Positions 1 through 5,452 of a stretch of DNA of 5,824 bases are shown here, one piece after another (the first letter of the stretch is position 1; the number at the start of each line of letters is the position of its first letter). Under the pieces are notes generated by a model. That model saw nothing but the letters and a program-made list of their open reading frames with translations, was not told the origin of the DNA and made no database searches. Origin of the DNA: Rhodobiaceae bacterium. Its GTDB lineage: Bacteria; Pseudomonadota; Alphaproteobacteria; Micropepsales; Micropepsaceae. The position numbers were made by a program, and so were the translations under genes. The stretch covers positions 1 through 5,824 of the forward strand of contig VFKO01000464.1 of assembly GCA_009885515.1 (NCBI GenBank). The letters run 5' to 3'.

Positions 1-43
1 GCATCGCGGGGCCCGATTTGCGTTTTAAGCGAAAACTGACAAA

Positions 44-1567
44 ATGTCAGAACCCCACTCCGTGAAAGACCGTGCCCTGCCAAGCGAACATTTTGACGTC
101 CTCATTATCGGCGCTGGCCTGTCCGGCATCGACGCCGCCTGGCATCTGCAAAAGAACAATCCAAAAAAATCTTACGTCATTCTGGAAAACCGCGAGCGCA
201 TCGGCGGCACCTGGGACCTCTTCCGCTATCCCGGCATCCGTTCGGACTCAGACATGCTGACCATGGGCTACGGCTTCCGTCCCTGGACCCACCCCAGCAC
301 CATCTCGCCGGGCGACGCCATCCGCGACTATGTCACCGATACAGCAAAAGATGCCGGCATCGACAAACACATCCGCTTCCGCCACAAAGTGCTGAGCGCG
401 AGCTGGGACACAGCGACCGCGCGTTGGACGGTGGAGGTAGAGCGCGGCACCGAACGCCTCACAATCACCACCAACTTCCTCTTCTCCTGCGCCGGCTACT
501 ACAAGTACGACGAAGGCTACACGCCAACCTTCCCCGGCCGCGAAAACTTCAAAGGCCCGATCGTCCACCCGCAACACTGGCCCGAAACTCTCGACTACAA
601 AAACAAACGCGTCATCGTCATCGGCTCCGGCGCCACCGCCATGACGCTCGTCCCCGCAATGGCGAAAACCGCCGCATACGTCACGATGCTGCAACGCTCG
701 CCCACTTACGTAGTCTCAAGGCCGGAGCAAGACGCACTCGCCAACCGCCTGCGCAAAATCCTGCCCGCAAGCTGGGCCTACGCCATACCGCGTTGGAAGA
801 ACATTCTGCTCGGCATGTATTTCTACAACCTCACGCGCAAGAAACCCGCGCGCGTGAAGGAGATGATCCTCAAAGGCGTTCGCGCCCACCTCGGCCCCGA
901 CTACGATGTGGCGAAGCACTTCACGCCCACCTACAACCCGTGGGACCAGCGCCTCTGCCTCGTCCCCGACGCCGACCTGTTCAAAGCCATAAAGAGCGGC
1001 AAAGCCGAAGTCGTCACCGACCACATCGACAGCTTCACCGCCAAAGGCATCAGACTCAAGTCGGGCCAGGAACTCCAAGCCGACATCATCGTGACAGCCA
1101 CCGGCCTGCAGCTCGAAGCCATGGGCGGCGCCACCGTCACCGTCGACGGCAAGCCCGTCGATTTCGGCAAAACCTTTACCTACAAGGGCCTGATGTATTC
1201 CGGCGTCCCCAACCTCGCCAGCGTCTTCGGCTACACCAACGCCAGCTGGACGCTGCGCGCCGACCTGATCTGCGACTACGTCTGCCGCCTGCTGAACACC
1301 ATGGACCAAAAAGGCGTCCAAATCGCCACCCCGCGCCTCAAAGACGAGAGCATGCAACCCGAACCCTGGCTGGATTTCTCATCCGGCTATGTCCAACGCG
1401 CAATCGCCATTCTCCCCAAGCAAGGCCCCAAAGCCCCCTGGCGCCAAAACCAGAACTACTTCGCGGATATCAAGGACATGCGAAGGGCACCGATCGAGGA
1501 CGGGGTGTTGGAGCTTGCGAAAGCTGGCGCGGTGATAAAACCGGCGTTGGCGCGGGCGGCGGAGTAA
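44..1567 (+). CDS. ethA: EthA-like flavin-containing Baeyer-Villiger monooxygenase
   Basis: Predicted soluble FAD- and NADPH-dependent class B monooxygenase that inserts oxygen into ketones or oxidises sulfur or nitrogen compounds; the true substrate cannot be read from sequence. Seen in the 507-residue product: the FAD Rossmann motif GAGLSG at 23-28, GGTWDLFRYPGIRSDS at 54-69, the type I Baeyer-Villiger fingerprint FKGPIVHPQHWP at 169-180 (FxGxxxHxxxWP intact), the NADPH Rossmann motif GSGATA at 194-199, and the ATG motif at 352-354. From memory, blocks such as YNPWDQRLCLVP and GYTNASWTL match Mycobacterium tuberculosis EthA, which has about 489 residues, so the gene looks full length and intact. 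No clear Shine-Dalgarno sequence precedes the ATG; it is chosen because the Rossmann fold begins about 17 residues later, as in the family. Upstream sequence is cut off, so a neighbouring EthR-type regulator cannot be assessed. The EthA-family call is firm; use of the symbol denotes homology, not proven function. Confidence 0.93.
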   Translation: MSEPHSVKDRALPSEHFDVLIIGAGLSGIDAAWHLQKNNPKKSYVILENRERIGGTWDLFRYPGIRSDSDMLTMGYGFRPWTHPSTISPGDAIRDYVTDTAKDAGIDKHIRFRHKVLSASWDTATARWTVEVERGTERLTITTNFLFSCAGYYKYDEGYTPTFPGRENFKGPIVHPQHWPETLDYKNKRVIVIGSGATAMTLVPAMAKTAAYVTMLQRSPTYVVSRPEQDALANRLRKILPASWAYAIPRWKNILLGMYFYNLTRKKPARVKEMILKGVRAHLGPDYDVAKHFTPTYNPWDQRLCLVPDADLFKAIKSGKAEVVTDHIDSFTAKGIRLKSGQELQADIIVTATGLQLEAMGGATVTVDGKPVDFGKTFTYKGLMYSGVPNLASVFGYTNASWTLRADLICDYVCRLLNTMDQKGVQIATPRLKDESMQPEPWLDFSSGYVQRAIAILPKQGPKAPWRQNQNYFADIKDMRRAPIEDGVLELAKAGAVIKPALARAAE

Positions 1568-1703
1568 CACATCCAACACTTCACTCGGGAAGAGAGCGAA
1601 CGTCGTCGACCATGCAGTCAGCACCTTAGCACCGCCAACGCAGCCTACCTAGTTGACACATCGTCAATGCGTATACCGTCCCTCAAATTATCCTGCTTCC
1701 GCA
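1568..1703. other. Intergenic gap between convergent genes
   Basis: This 136-base stretch separates the 3' ends of the monooxygenase gene and the exported-protein gene. No convincing coding frame is seen. The only dyad noticed is TTGAC-ACATC-GTCAA at 1653-1667, a 5-bp stem with a 5-base loop and no T-tract on either side, so it is a poor intrinsic terminator. Termination for both genes must lie here or be Rho-dependent, but no clear signal can be named. Confidence 0.5.
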
Positions 1704-2432
1704 TCAGTTCGTGTAGATCGCGAACTGGTTCGCCCACTTTCCATTGTTCTCAACCATCAGCGAATAATAGGTATCTTGCTGGGGCTTCCACTGGCAAAAC
1801 TCGAAGTCTTCCCAGTTGCGGCTTTCGCAAACCACTGTGCCCTTTTCATCCAGTACTACCAGGTTGATCTTCGTTGTAAGTAAAAAGTCAGCACGCGCCA
1901 GAGACCCCACTACCGCAACCCGCGCAGGCTCGTGCCCAAAGAATTTTAGTCGGAACTTGGCCCGCGCCCCGCGTTGAAGCGTCTGCTTGTGGACATACGG
2001 TCCCCCGGTCCCCACCCTTTCGATCTCTTCGTCGATCCAAAGGCGACTCGCCTCAATGACACCCAACATCGCTGTGTCTGTGCCGGCTAGCGCATGAGCC
2101 TCAGTCAATTGCGATTGCGGAGTGTGCTCGACTTGAGCGGGCGCTTTCGCGGCATCGGCTGCGCCGCCGGAAATTTCTGGTGACATTAGCCTCGCGTATG
2201 GGTGTCCCCACGCCAGAAGCCGCGCGGACGCCACCAACAGGATCGGGTCCCGCTGCCCGTGACCAGCACTAGCAAGTTGCGCTGACAGATAAATGCGCTC
2301 TACGGCCGCCGAGAGGTAAATTCTGGTTGACGCATCACCGTCCCCGGTCCCCGCGAATGTTGTGGAAGCAAAAACAGCAAACATCATCGCCATTCCAGCT
2401 GCCAGAGCCCTGCCCGTCATTTGACCTCTCAT
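1704..2432 (-). CDS. Exported protein of unknown function, PPC-like C-terminal domain
   Basis: Function not recognised. The 242-residue product starts with a signal peptide: Arg at 2 and 8, a hydrophobic stretch at about 9-22, and a likely cleavage after TTFA at 24-27, so it is probably periplasmic or secreted. The mature N-terminal half is alpha-helical in character and holds a peptide repeat, RIYLSA, at 37-42 and 46-51. A low-complexity Ala/Pro linker lies near 89-110. The C-terminal part, about 148-242, looks like a beta-sandwich of the bacterial pre-peptidase C-terminal (PPC) kind: alternating strands with KINLVVLDEKGTVV near 188-201, then Trp-Glu and Trp-Lys-Pro, and a final YYSLMVEN strand. 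Cys202 and Cys213 could form a disulfide after export. The ATG at 2432 is favoured over the in-frame ATG at 2420 because AAGGAG lies 7 bases upstream of it. The gene is 115 bp downstream of the Xre gene on the same strand and may be transcribed separately. The domain call is by eye and tentative. Confidence 0.8.
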   Translation of the reverse strand: MRGQMTGRALAAGMAMMFAVFASTTFAGTGDGDASTRIYLSAAVERIYLSAQLASAGHGQRDPILLVASARLLAWGHPYARLMSPEISGGAADAAKAPAQVEHTPQSQLTEAHALAGTDTAMLGVIEASRLWIDEEIERVGTGGPYVHKQTLQRGARAKFRLKFFGHEPARVAVVGSLARADFLLTTKINLVVLDEKGTVVCESRNWEDFEFCQWKPQQDTYYSLMVENNGKWANQFAIYTN

Positions 2433-2439
2433 TGTCTTT

Positions 2440-2445
2440 CTCCTT
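2440..2445 (-). promoter_or_regulatory. Shine-Dalgarno of the exported-protein gene
   Basis: AAGGAG on the - strand, 7 bases before the ATG at 2432. It is the best ribosome binding site in the window and settles the start of the 242-residue protein. Confidence 0.8.
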
Positions 2446-2455
2446 GCTTGCCTCA

Positions 2456-2473
2456 GGTCGCTCGCCTGCGACC
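2456..2473 (-). promoter_or_regulatory. Leader hairpin B before the exported-protein gene
   Basis: Perfect 6-bp inverted repeat GGTCGC / GCGACC (2456-2461 and 2468-2473) with a 6-base loop. It ends 10 bases upstream of the Shine-Dalgarno sequence of the exported-protein gene. It would form in the - strand transcript if transcription starts upstream. It lacks a U-tract, so it does not look like a terminator. Function unknown. Confidence 0.4.
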
Positions 2474-2479
2474 GACGAA

Positions 2480-2510
2480 CTACCGCTCACAAAAATTGAG
2501 ATTGCGGTAG
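2480..2510 (-). promoter_or_regulatory. Leader hairpin A or operator dyad upstream of the exported-protein gene
   Basis: Perfect 7-bp arms CTACCGC (2480-2486) and GCGGTAG (2504-2510). An inner 3-bp pair, TCA (2487-2489) with TGA (2497-2499), is offset by a 4-base bulge, and the loop is A/T-rich. It could fold in the - strand transcript just upstream of hairpin B, or be a DNA operator. No U-tract follows. The gene for an Xre-type repressor ends only 38 bp away, so an operator role is possible but unproven. Confidence 0.4.
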
Positions 2511-2517
2511 AGACGAT

Positions 2518-2558
2518 AAAAAATACGGTGACAGCTTCCCGCCCCCCTCACGCCACCG
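2518..2558 (-). terminator. Possible weak intrinsic terminator after the Xre gene
   Basis: On the - strand the arms CGGTG (2558-2554) and CACCG (2530-2526) enclose a 23-base loop and are followed two bases later by six Ts (2523-2518). The T-tract is convincing, but the 5-bp stem and large loop are poor, and the first arm lies inside the 3' end of the coding sequence. Low confidence. Confidence 0.22.
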
Positions 2559-2865
2559 CCTGCAGCCCCCTCTTCGCCACCAGCGTCAGCAGCTTCAGCG
2601 CCGCGCCGCTTGGGTGCTTCTCGCCGCGCTCCCACTGGCTGATGAGGCCGGTCGTGACGTTGAGATAACGCGCGAACACGGCCTGGCTGGCTTTCTCGCG
2701 CGCTCTGATCCGCCGTATTTGCACGGCGCTGAACTGCTCCACAGGCGTGAGACAGATCTCGTCGAATTCCTTCATCGTCTTTTTACCGAGAACGCCCGCC
2801 TCCCTAAGCCCCAGCGCGGTCTCGTGCACCGCCGCCAACACGTTGCTGCGATATCGTTTGGCCAT
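2548..2865 (-). CDS. Xre-family HTH regulator, HigA/NadS-type antitoxin-like
   Basis: Predicted cytoplasmic DNA-binding protein of 105 residues. After an N-terminal extension, the family-typical segment MKEFDEICLTPVEQFS lies at 31-46, followed by a helix-turn-helix at about 57-95. The segment SQAVFARYLNV at 60-70 supplies the first helices, and TTGLISQWERGEKHPSG at 71-87 holds the recognition helix. This is the pattern of NadS/HigA-type proteins, which usually repress their own operon and neutralise a RelE/HigB toxin. No such toxin lies directly beside it; the preceding gene on the strand encodes a ParE-like toxin that already has a ParD partner. The ATG at 2865 has GGAG 10 bases upstream. 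An ATG at 2872 is out of frame. It may be a third operon member, an orphan antitoxin, or a solo regulator. Family call good, biological role open. Confidence 0.88.
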   Translation of the reverse strand: MAKRYRSNVLAAVHETALGLREAGVLGKKTMKEFDEICLTPVEQFSAVQIRRIRAREKASQAVFARYLNVTTGLISQWERGEKHPSGAALKLLTLVAKRGLQAVA

Positions 2866-2880
2866 TGCACATGATCTCCG

Positions 2881-2890
2881 TGATCGTTCC
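2881..2890. repeat. 10-bp direct repeat shared by the Xre and parD leaders
   Basis: TGATCGTTCC occurs here, in the 54-bp gap upstream of the Xre gene, and again at 3492-3501, overlapping the first base of the parD start codon. On the - strand both copies read GGAACGATCA and lie just before a start. A common operator or ribosome-binding element is possible, but a chance match of this length cannot be excluded. Confidence 0.35.
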
Positions 2891-2919
2891 GTTCCTGATC
2901 GACGCCGCCAACGGGGGTA

Positions 2920-3237
2920 TCAGATTCGTTTGCTCATCTCCTCGGCGACGTTCCGGCCCAGATAAAAGACGCCCGCGATGTCGACGCGATGCGCCTCGTC
3001 GTCGACGGCAAACGCAATCGTGATCGTGCGGCGCCAACCGATCATGCGCAGCCCGGGTCTGATCTGATCGCGAACGGTCCCCCGATGTGGCGTTATTGCA
3101 AGACCCTCACAATGGGCGATCAGCCGTTCCACAAAACTATCGGCAACCGAATTGCTGTTTGCATTGGCGATGTGCGCGCGAATGGACGCCAGATCTTCGG
3201 CCGCAGCCGACGAAAAGACCACGCTAAATTGCTGCAT
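2920..3237 (-). CDS. parE: ParE/RelE-superfamily toxin
   Basis: Predicted toxin of a type II toxin-antitoxin pair. The 105-residue length is usual for the family. The sequence shows the expected order: an N-terminal strand FSVVFSSAAAEDL at 4-16, paired helices at about 14-26 and 31-46, then the family signature AITPHRGTVRDQIRPGLR at 47-64, the strands IGWRRTITIAFAVDD at 66-80, and the closing strand VDIAGVFYLGR at 85-95. ParE proteins typically poison DNA gyrase, whereas RelE relatives cut mRNA; sequence alone does not separate these activities here, although the ParD-type partner favours ParE. The ATG lies 3 bp after the antitoxin stop codon and lacks a strong Shine-Dalgarno sequence, which suggests translational coupling. 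No truncation is visible, so the toxin is probably functional or only recently inactivated. Confidence 0.9.
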   Translation of the reverse strand: MQQFSVVFSSAAAEDLASIRAHIANANSNSVADSFVERLIAHCEGLAITPHRGTVRDQIRPGLRMIGWRRTITIAFAVDDEAHRVDIAGVFYLGRNVAEEMSKRI

Positions 3238-3240
3238 CGC

Positions 3241-3492
3241 TTAGGCTTTGCCGAACACACGCGCTCTCACTTGATCGGCGGTCAGCGAGGTGCCCGGCGA
3301 TGCGCGCATGGCGTCGAGACGCGGGCCGACCACGTCGCGCAACCATGCGTCGAGTTCCGGGGCAAGATTGTTTTCGAGCGCCTCAAGCGCGTCGGCGACC
3401 GCCGCCTCGGCGTTGGGATATGCCGCGGTCCGCAGCAAGCGTTCAAGGCGCGACGCGGCATCGCCTTTCAGGGTTAAGGTGAGTTCCGGCAT
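3241..3492 (-). CDS. parD: ParD-like ribbon-helix-helix antitoxin
   Basis: Predicted antitoxin of 83 residues that binds the downstream ParE-like toxin and represses their shared promoter. The N-terminal strand PELTLTLKG at 2-10 and the helices at about 11-23 and 27-40 fit a ribbon-helix-helix DNA-binding domain that acts as a dimer. The C-terminal part, WLRDVVGPRLDAMRASPG at 50-67 followed by LTADQVRARVF at 70-80, is the usual toxin-wrapping tail of ParD-type proteins, with the conserved pattern Asp, Pro, then D-x-V-x-x-R. Gene order antitoxin then toxin, with a 3-bp gap, is typical. The ATG is preceded by GTGGAA as a modest ribosome binding site, and by an extended -10 promoter about 25 bp upstream. 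Another RHH antitoxin name may be used by some databases, since RHH families intergrade. Confidence 0.87.
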   Translation of the reverse strand: MPELTLTLKGDAASRLERLLRTAAYPNAEAAVADALEALENNLAPELDAWLRDVVGPRLDAMRASPGTSLTADQVRARVFGKA

Positions 3493-3516
3493 GATCGTTC
3501 CACTCTTTGCGACGGC

Positions 3517-3545
3517 ATTCTAGCACACCACTCCGCTTGCGCGAA
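3517..3545 (-). promoter_or_regulatory. Putative parDE promoter (extended -10)
   Basis: On the - strand TGCTAGAAT supplies a TGn extended -10 and a 5-of-6 match to TATAAT (hexamer at 3522-3517). A weak -35, TTCGCG (3545-3540), sits 17 bp upstream. Transcription would begin near 3510, leaving a leader of about 18 bases before the parD ATG. This is the best promoter-like sequence in the window. Confidence 0.5.
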
Positions 3546-3560
3546 CACCCGAGTACACCC
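3525..3560. repeat. Phased ACACC repeats at the parDE promoter, possible operator
   Basis: ACACCA at 3525-3530 and ACACCC at 3545-3550 and 3555-3560 are offset by 20 and 10 bp, so all three face nearly the same side of the helix. They span the spacer and the upstream edge of the -35 of the proposed parDE promoter. Ribbon-helix-helix antitoxins commonly bind short repeated boxes at their own promoters, so these are candidate ParD sites. Confidence 0.35.
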
Positions 3561-3577
3561 CTTGTTTGCGACCAGCG

Positions 3578-5155
3578 CTAACGCCCATTCGCCAACGCCA
3601 TCACCCACGCGCGCACCGCTTCGTCGCTCCACAGGCCGTCATAGGCAACGTCGGCCTCATAAACCTCAAGCGACCCGCGCCCGCCCCCGCGGCTCACCTT
3701 TTGCGGGAACGTCAACGCGGCGAGTTTCGACGGCAACTCCTCGCTGCGCACTTCCATATAAGCACCATCGCCCGACGTCGCCGAGCCGATCAACTGCACG
3801 CCCGGCACCATCAACACTTGGTCGGCGAAGTTCAGGCACGACGAACCGCACGAACCGTTCGAAAGAAAATAGACGCGCGCCGGAAACGGGCTTGGCCCGC
3901 GCGGCCGCAGCTTGGTCATGCCGCCCGAGGCCGCCGGTTGGCAATCTCCCAAACGCCACAGCGGTGGATCGTTCGCAGCGCTGCGCGACAACTGCCAATC
4001 CAGAAACACCGCTTGAAATCGTTGCATGGAAAAGGCGCCGAATTCCTTCACCATCTCGTCGGACCACGCCCGCCAATAAGCGGCGTTGCCCGGCGAGGCG
4101 CGCCAGTCCACCGCCTCTTTGCGGGTCGGCGGCGCAAAACGATCCAGCACCTCTGGCGTAAACACCGCCACCGCCAAACGATCCGCCCATGTCGAGTTGC
4201 CACCGCCATTGCCGCGCGTGTCGATCGCGATGGAGCGCGCTTGGCGCATCGCAGCGCCCTTCTTCTCGACCTCGGCGATCAGCGCCTCAAGCTTGGGCGC
4301 CGTGTCCTGGCCCGAGCTGAAGGTCGGCACGCCGATCCAGAACACGCCGGGGGCCACCTCGCTCACACCCCACGGGGCGGAAGGCCCGCGCCCGGCCTTC
4401 ACATACTCCGCCGTCCATGCCTCTTCGGGCTTGGGCAGCGCCCGCCAATTCAGCGCCGCGTCGACAACCCGTCCCTCTATTTCGAACCGGCACTGCGCCG
4501 GCGGCGGCGCGAAAGGATTGCCGCGATCGAGAAACAGCCGCGTCACCGCCTGCCGCCGCTCGGCCGCCAACGCCGGATTATACCTGAACGGATAAACGCG
4601 CTCGGCCACCAAGGCGGCGAGCGCTTTGCCCTCGCACTGCACAACCTTGGCCCCCAAAGGCGGCACGCTTGCGTCGTTCGCATCGCGATAAACGATCTTG
4701 GCTGCCTCGCCTTGCTGGGACACGATAAACCCCGGCCATCGCCTTGCGGGCAGCTCTCCCGTCACGTTGACCGCGATATGCGGATCGCGAAACCCATTGA
4801 TGTAAGCAGCGATCGTATAGAAATAGCCGCCAAGGTCGCTCGCCTGCTCCGCCCGCGCCTCGGCCGCGGCAAAGCCTTGAACCGCCCATGCGCGATATTG
4901 AGGATTTTCCGCATCATAGGGGACCGGCGTGTGGTCCCAGATCATCTGCCGCGCCGCCGCCAAGTCGATCAGCGTGCGCGCCCGCCAATTCGGCGAGCCG
5001 TCCGGGTTCACCGGCGCCCCGGCGACAAGCCTAGCCGGCGGCCGTTCAATCCGCCCCATCGGCGGCAAAGTGCACGAGAACCAACAATACCCGCCCACGA
5101 CAAACGCCGCCGCAACGGCAACGATCACCGTCACCCCAATAAGAAAATGGCGCAT
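3578..5155 (-). CDS. Membrane-anchored S41-family peptidase-like protein
   Basis: Predicted extracytoplasmic protein of 525 residues related to the S41 (tail-specific/tricorn-like) peptidases. An uncleaved signal or membrane helix at about 4-24 would anchor it, with the rest in the periplasm. Seen, numbering from the ATG: DPH at 124-126, matching the N-terminal family motif; a divergent PDZ-like stretch near 140-190; DTRGNGGGNS at 312-321, the hallmark glycine-rich motif; SNGSCGSSC at 432-440, holding the candidate nucleophile Ser438 or Ser439; and GSATSGDG at 457-464. The position that carries Lys in CtpA-type enzymes (GKG) is GDG here, so a Ser-Lys dyad is not evident; a Ser-His arrangement using His126 is possible. 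The ATG at 5155 is chosen; an in-frame TTG at 5161 would add two residues. Neither has a strong Shine-Dalgarno sequence. The gene ends 85 bp before parD and has no obvious functional link to it. Confidence 0.87.
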   Translation of the reverse strand: MRHFLIGVTVIVAVAAAFVVGGYCWFSCTLPPMGRIERPPARLVAGAPVNPDGSPNWRARTLIDLAAARQMIWDHTPVPYDAENPQYRAWAVQGFAAAEARAEQASDLGGYFYTIAAYINGFRDPHIAVNVTGELPARRWPGFIVSQQGEAAKIVYRDANDASVPPLGAKVVQCEGKALAALVAERVYPFRYNPALAAERRQAVTRLFLDRGNPFAPPPAQCRFEIEGRVVDAALNWRALPKPEEAWTAEYVKAGRGPSAPWGVSEVAPGVFWIGVPTFSSGQDTAPKLEALIAEVEKKGAAMRQARSIAIDTRGNGGGNSTWADRLAVAVFTPEVLDRFAPPTRKEAVDWRASPGNAAYWRAWSDEMVKEFGAFSMQRFQAVFLDWQLSRSAANDPPLWRLGDCQPAASGGMTKLRPRGPSPFPARVYFLSNGSCGSSCLNFADQVLMVPGVQLIGSATSGDGAYMEVRSEELPSKLAALTFPQKVSRGGGRGSLEVYEADVAYDGLWSDEAVRAWVMALANGR

Positions 5156-5163
5156 CCCCAACC

Positions 5164-5187
5164 CGCCCCAGACACAATTTCGGGGCG
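5164..5187 (-). promoter_or_regulatory. GC-rich hairpin at the start of the S41-like gene
   Basis: Perfect 6-bp arms, CGCCCC at 5164-5169 and GGGGCG at 5182-5187, enclose a 12-base A/T-rich loop. In the - strand transcript the hairpin ends 8 bases before the ATG at 5155 and 2 bases before the alternative TTG at 5161, where a ribosome would bind. It may dampen translation, or be incidental in GC-rich DNA. Confidence 0.33.
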
Positions 5188-5188
5188 C

Positions 5189-5217
5189 AGTTTAGCAGCG
5201 TCAGCCCTTCTTAGCCA
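5189..5217 (-). promoter_or_regulatory. Possible promoter of the S41-like gene
   Basis: TGCTAAACT on the - strand (hexamer 5194-5189) resembles an extended -10 with a 4-of-6 match. The hexamer 17 bp upstream, TGGCTA (5217-5212), is a poor -35. If it is used, the hairpin at 5164-5187 would be at the very 5' end of the transcript. Confidence 0.22.
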
Positions 5218-5234
5218 GCCAGCGCGCGTAAGCC

Positions 5235-5450
5235 TTAACTCGTCGCTTCGCGCAAAATCGTGGCGATCGCGTCTTCACCATCAGGGCTATGGATCCAGCT
5301 CTCGGCTGCCGACTGGCTGTCGAATTGCAGTGGCACGCGCTGGGCTTTCACACGATCCGGAACAGGCACAAACACTTCAAACGTGCCAGCAAAACGCATG
5401 TCCTTCGTCGCCTCGGCAAAGGCGCTGGGCAGTGCTTTTTTCTTCTTCAT
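5235..5450 (-). CDS. Small hypothetical protein, 71 residues
   Basis: Function not recognised. It begins with MKKKK, has a probable beta strand at about 20-31 (FAGTFEVFVPVP), and ends with a helical segment at about 46-69 containing QSAAESWIHSPDGEDAIATI. There is no signal peptide, membrane segment or cysteine, so a small cytoplasmic protein is likely. Support for it being real: GAAGG lies 9 bases upstream of the ATG, the amino acid composition is balanced and protein-like, and it fills the gap between two clear genes on the same strand. It lies 92 bp after the desaturase stop and could be read through from it. The leader has unusual complementarity that encloses the ribosome binding site. 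Confidence 0.6.
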   Translation of the reverse strand: MKKKKALPSAFAEATKDMRFAGTFEVFVPVPDRVKAQRVPLQFDSQSAAESWIHSPDGEDAIATILREATS

Positions 5451-5452
5451 CT

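Noticed and set aside
1..43. Possible tail of an upstream gene at the left edge
   Set aside because: Several frames can be read for a few codons before a stop, but the stretch is too short to support any of them.
248..1357. Two open frames antisense to the monooxygenase gene (248-694 and 716-1357)
   Set aside because: Both are shadows of a well-supported gene, with biased composition and no family signature.
424..1629. Long open frame on the + strand overlapping the monooxygenase gene
   Set aside because: The product is extremely rich in Arg, His and Pro and has no motif, while the other frame encodes a full EthA-like enzyme with all motifs intact.
1653..1677. TTGACA followed by TATACC as a + strand promoter
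   Set aside because: The spacer is only 13 bp and no + strand gene follows, only the 3' end of a convergent gene.
1653..1883. Short + strand open frame of 76 codons
   Set aside because: Most of it is antisense to the C-terminal domain of the exported protein. It has no ribosome binding site or recognisable sequence.
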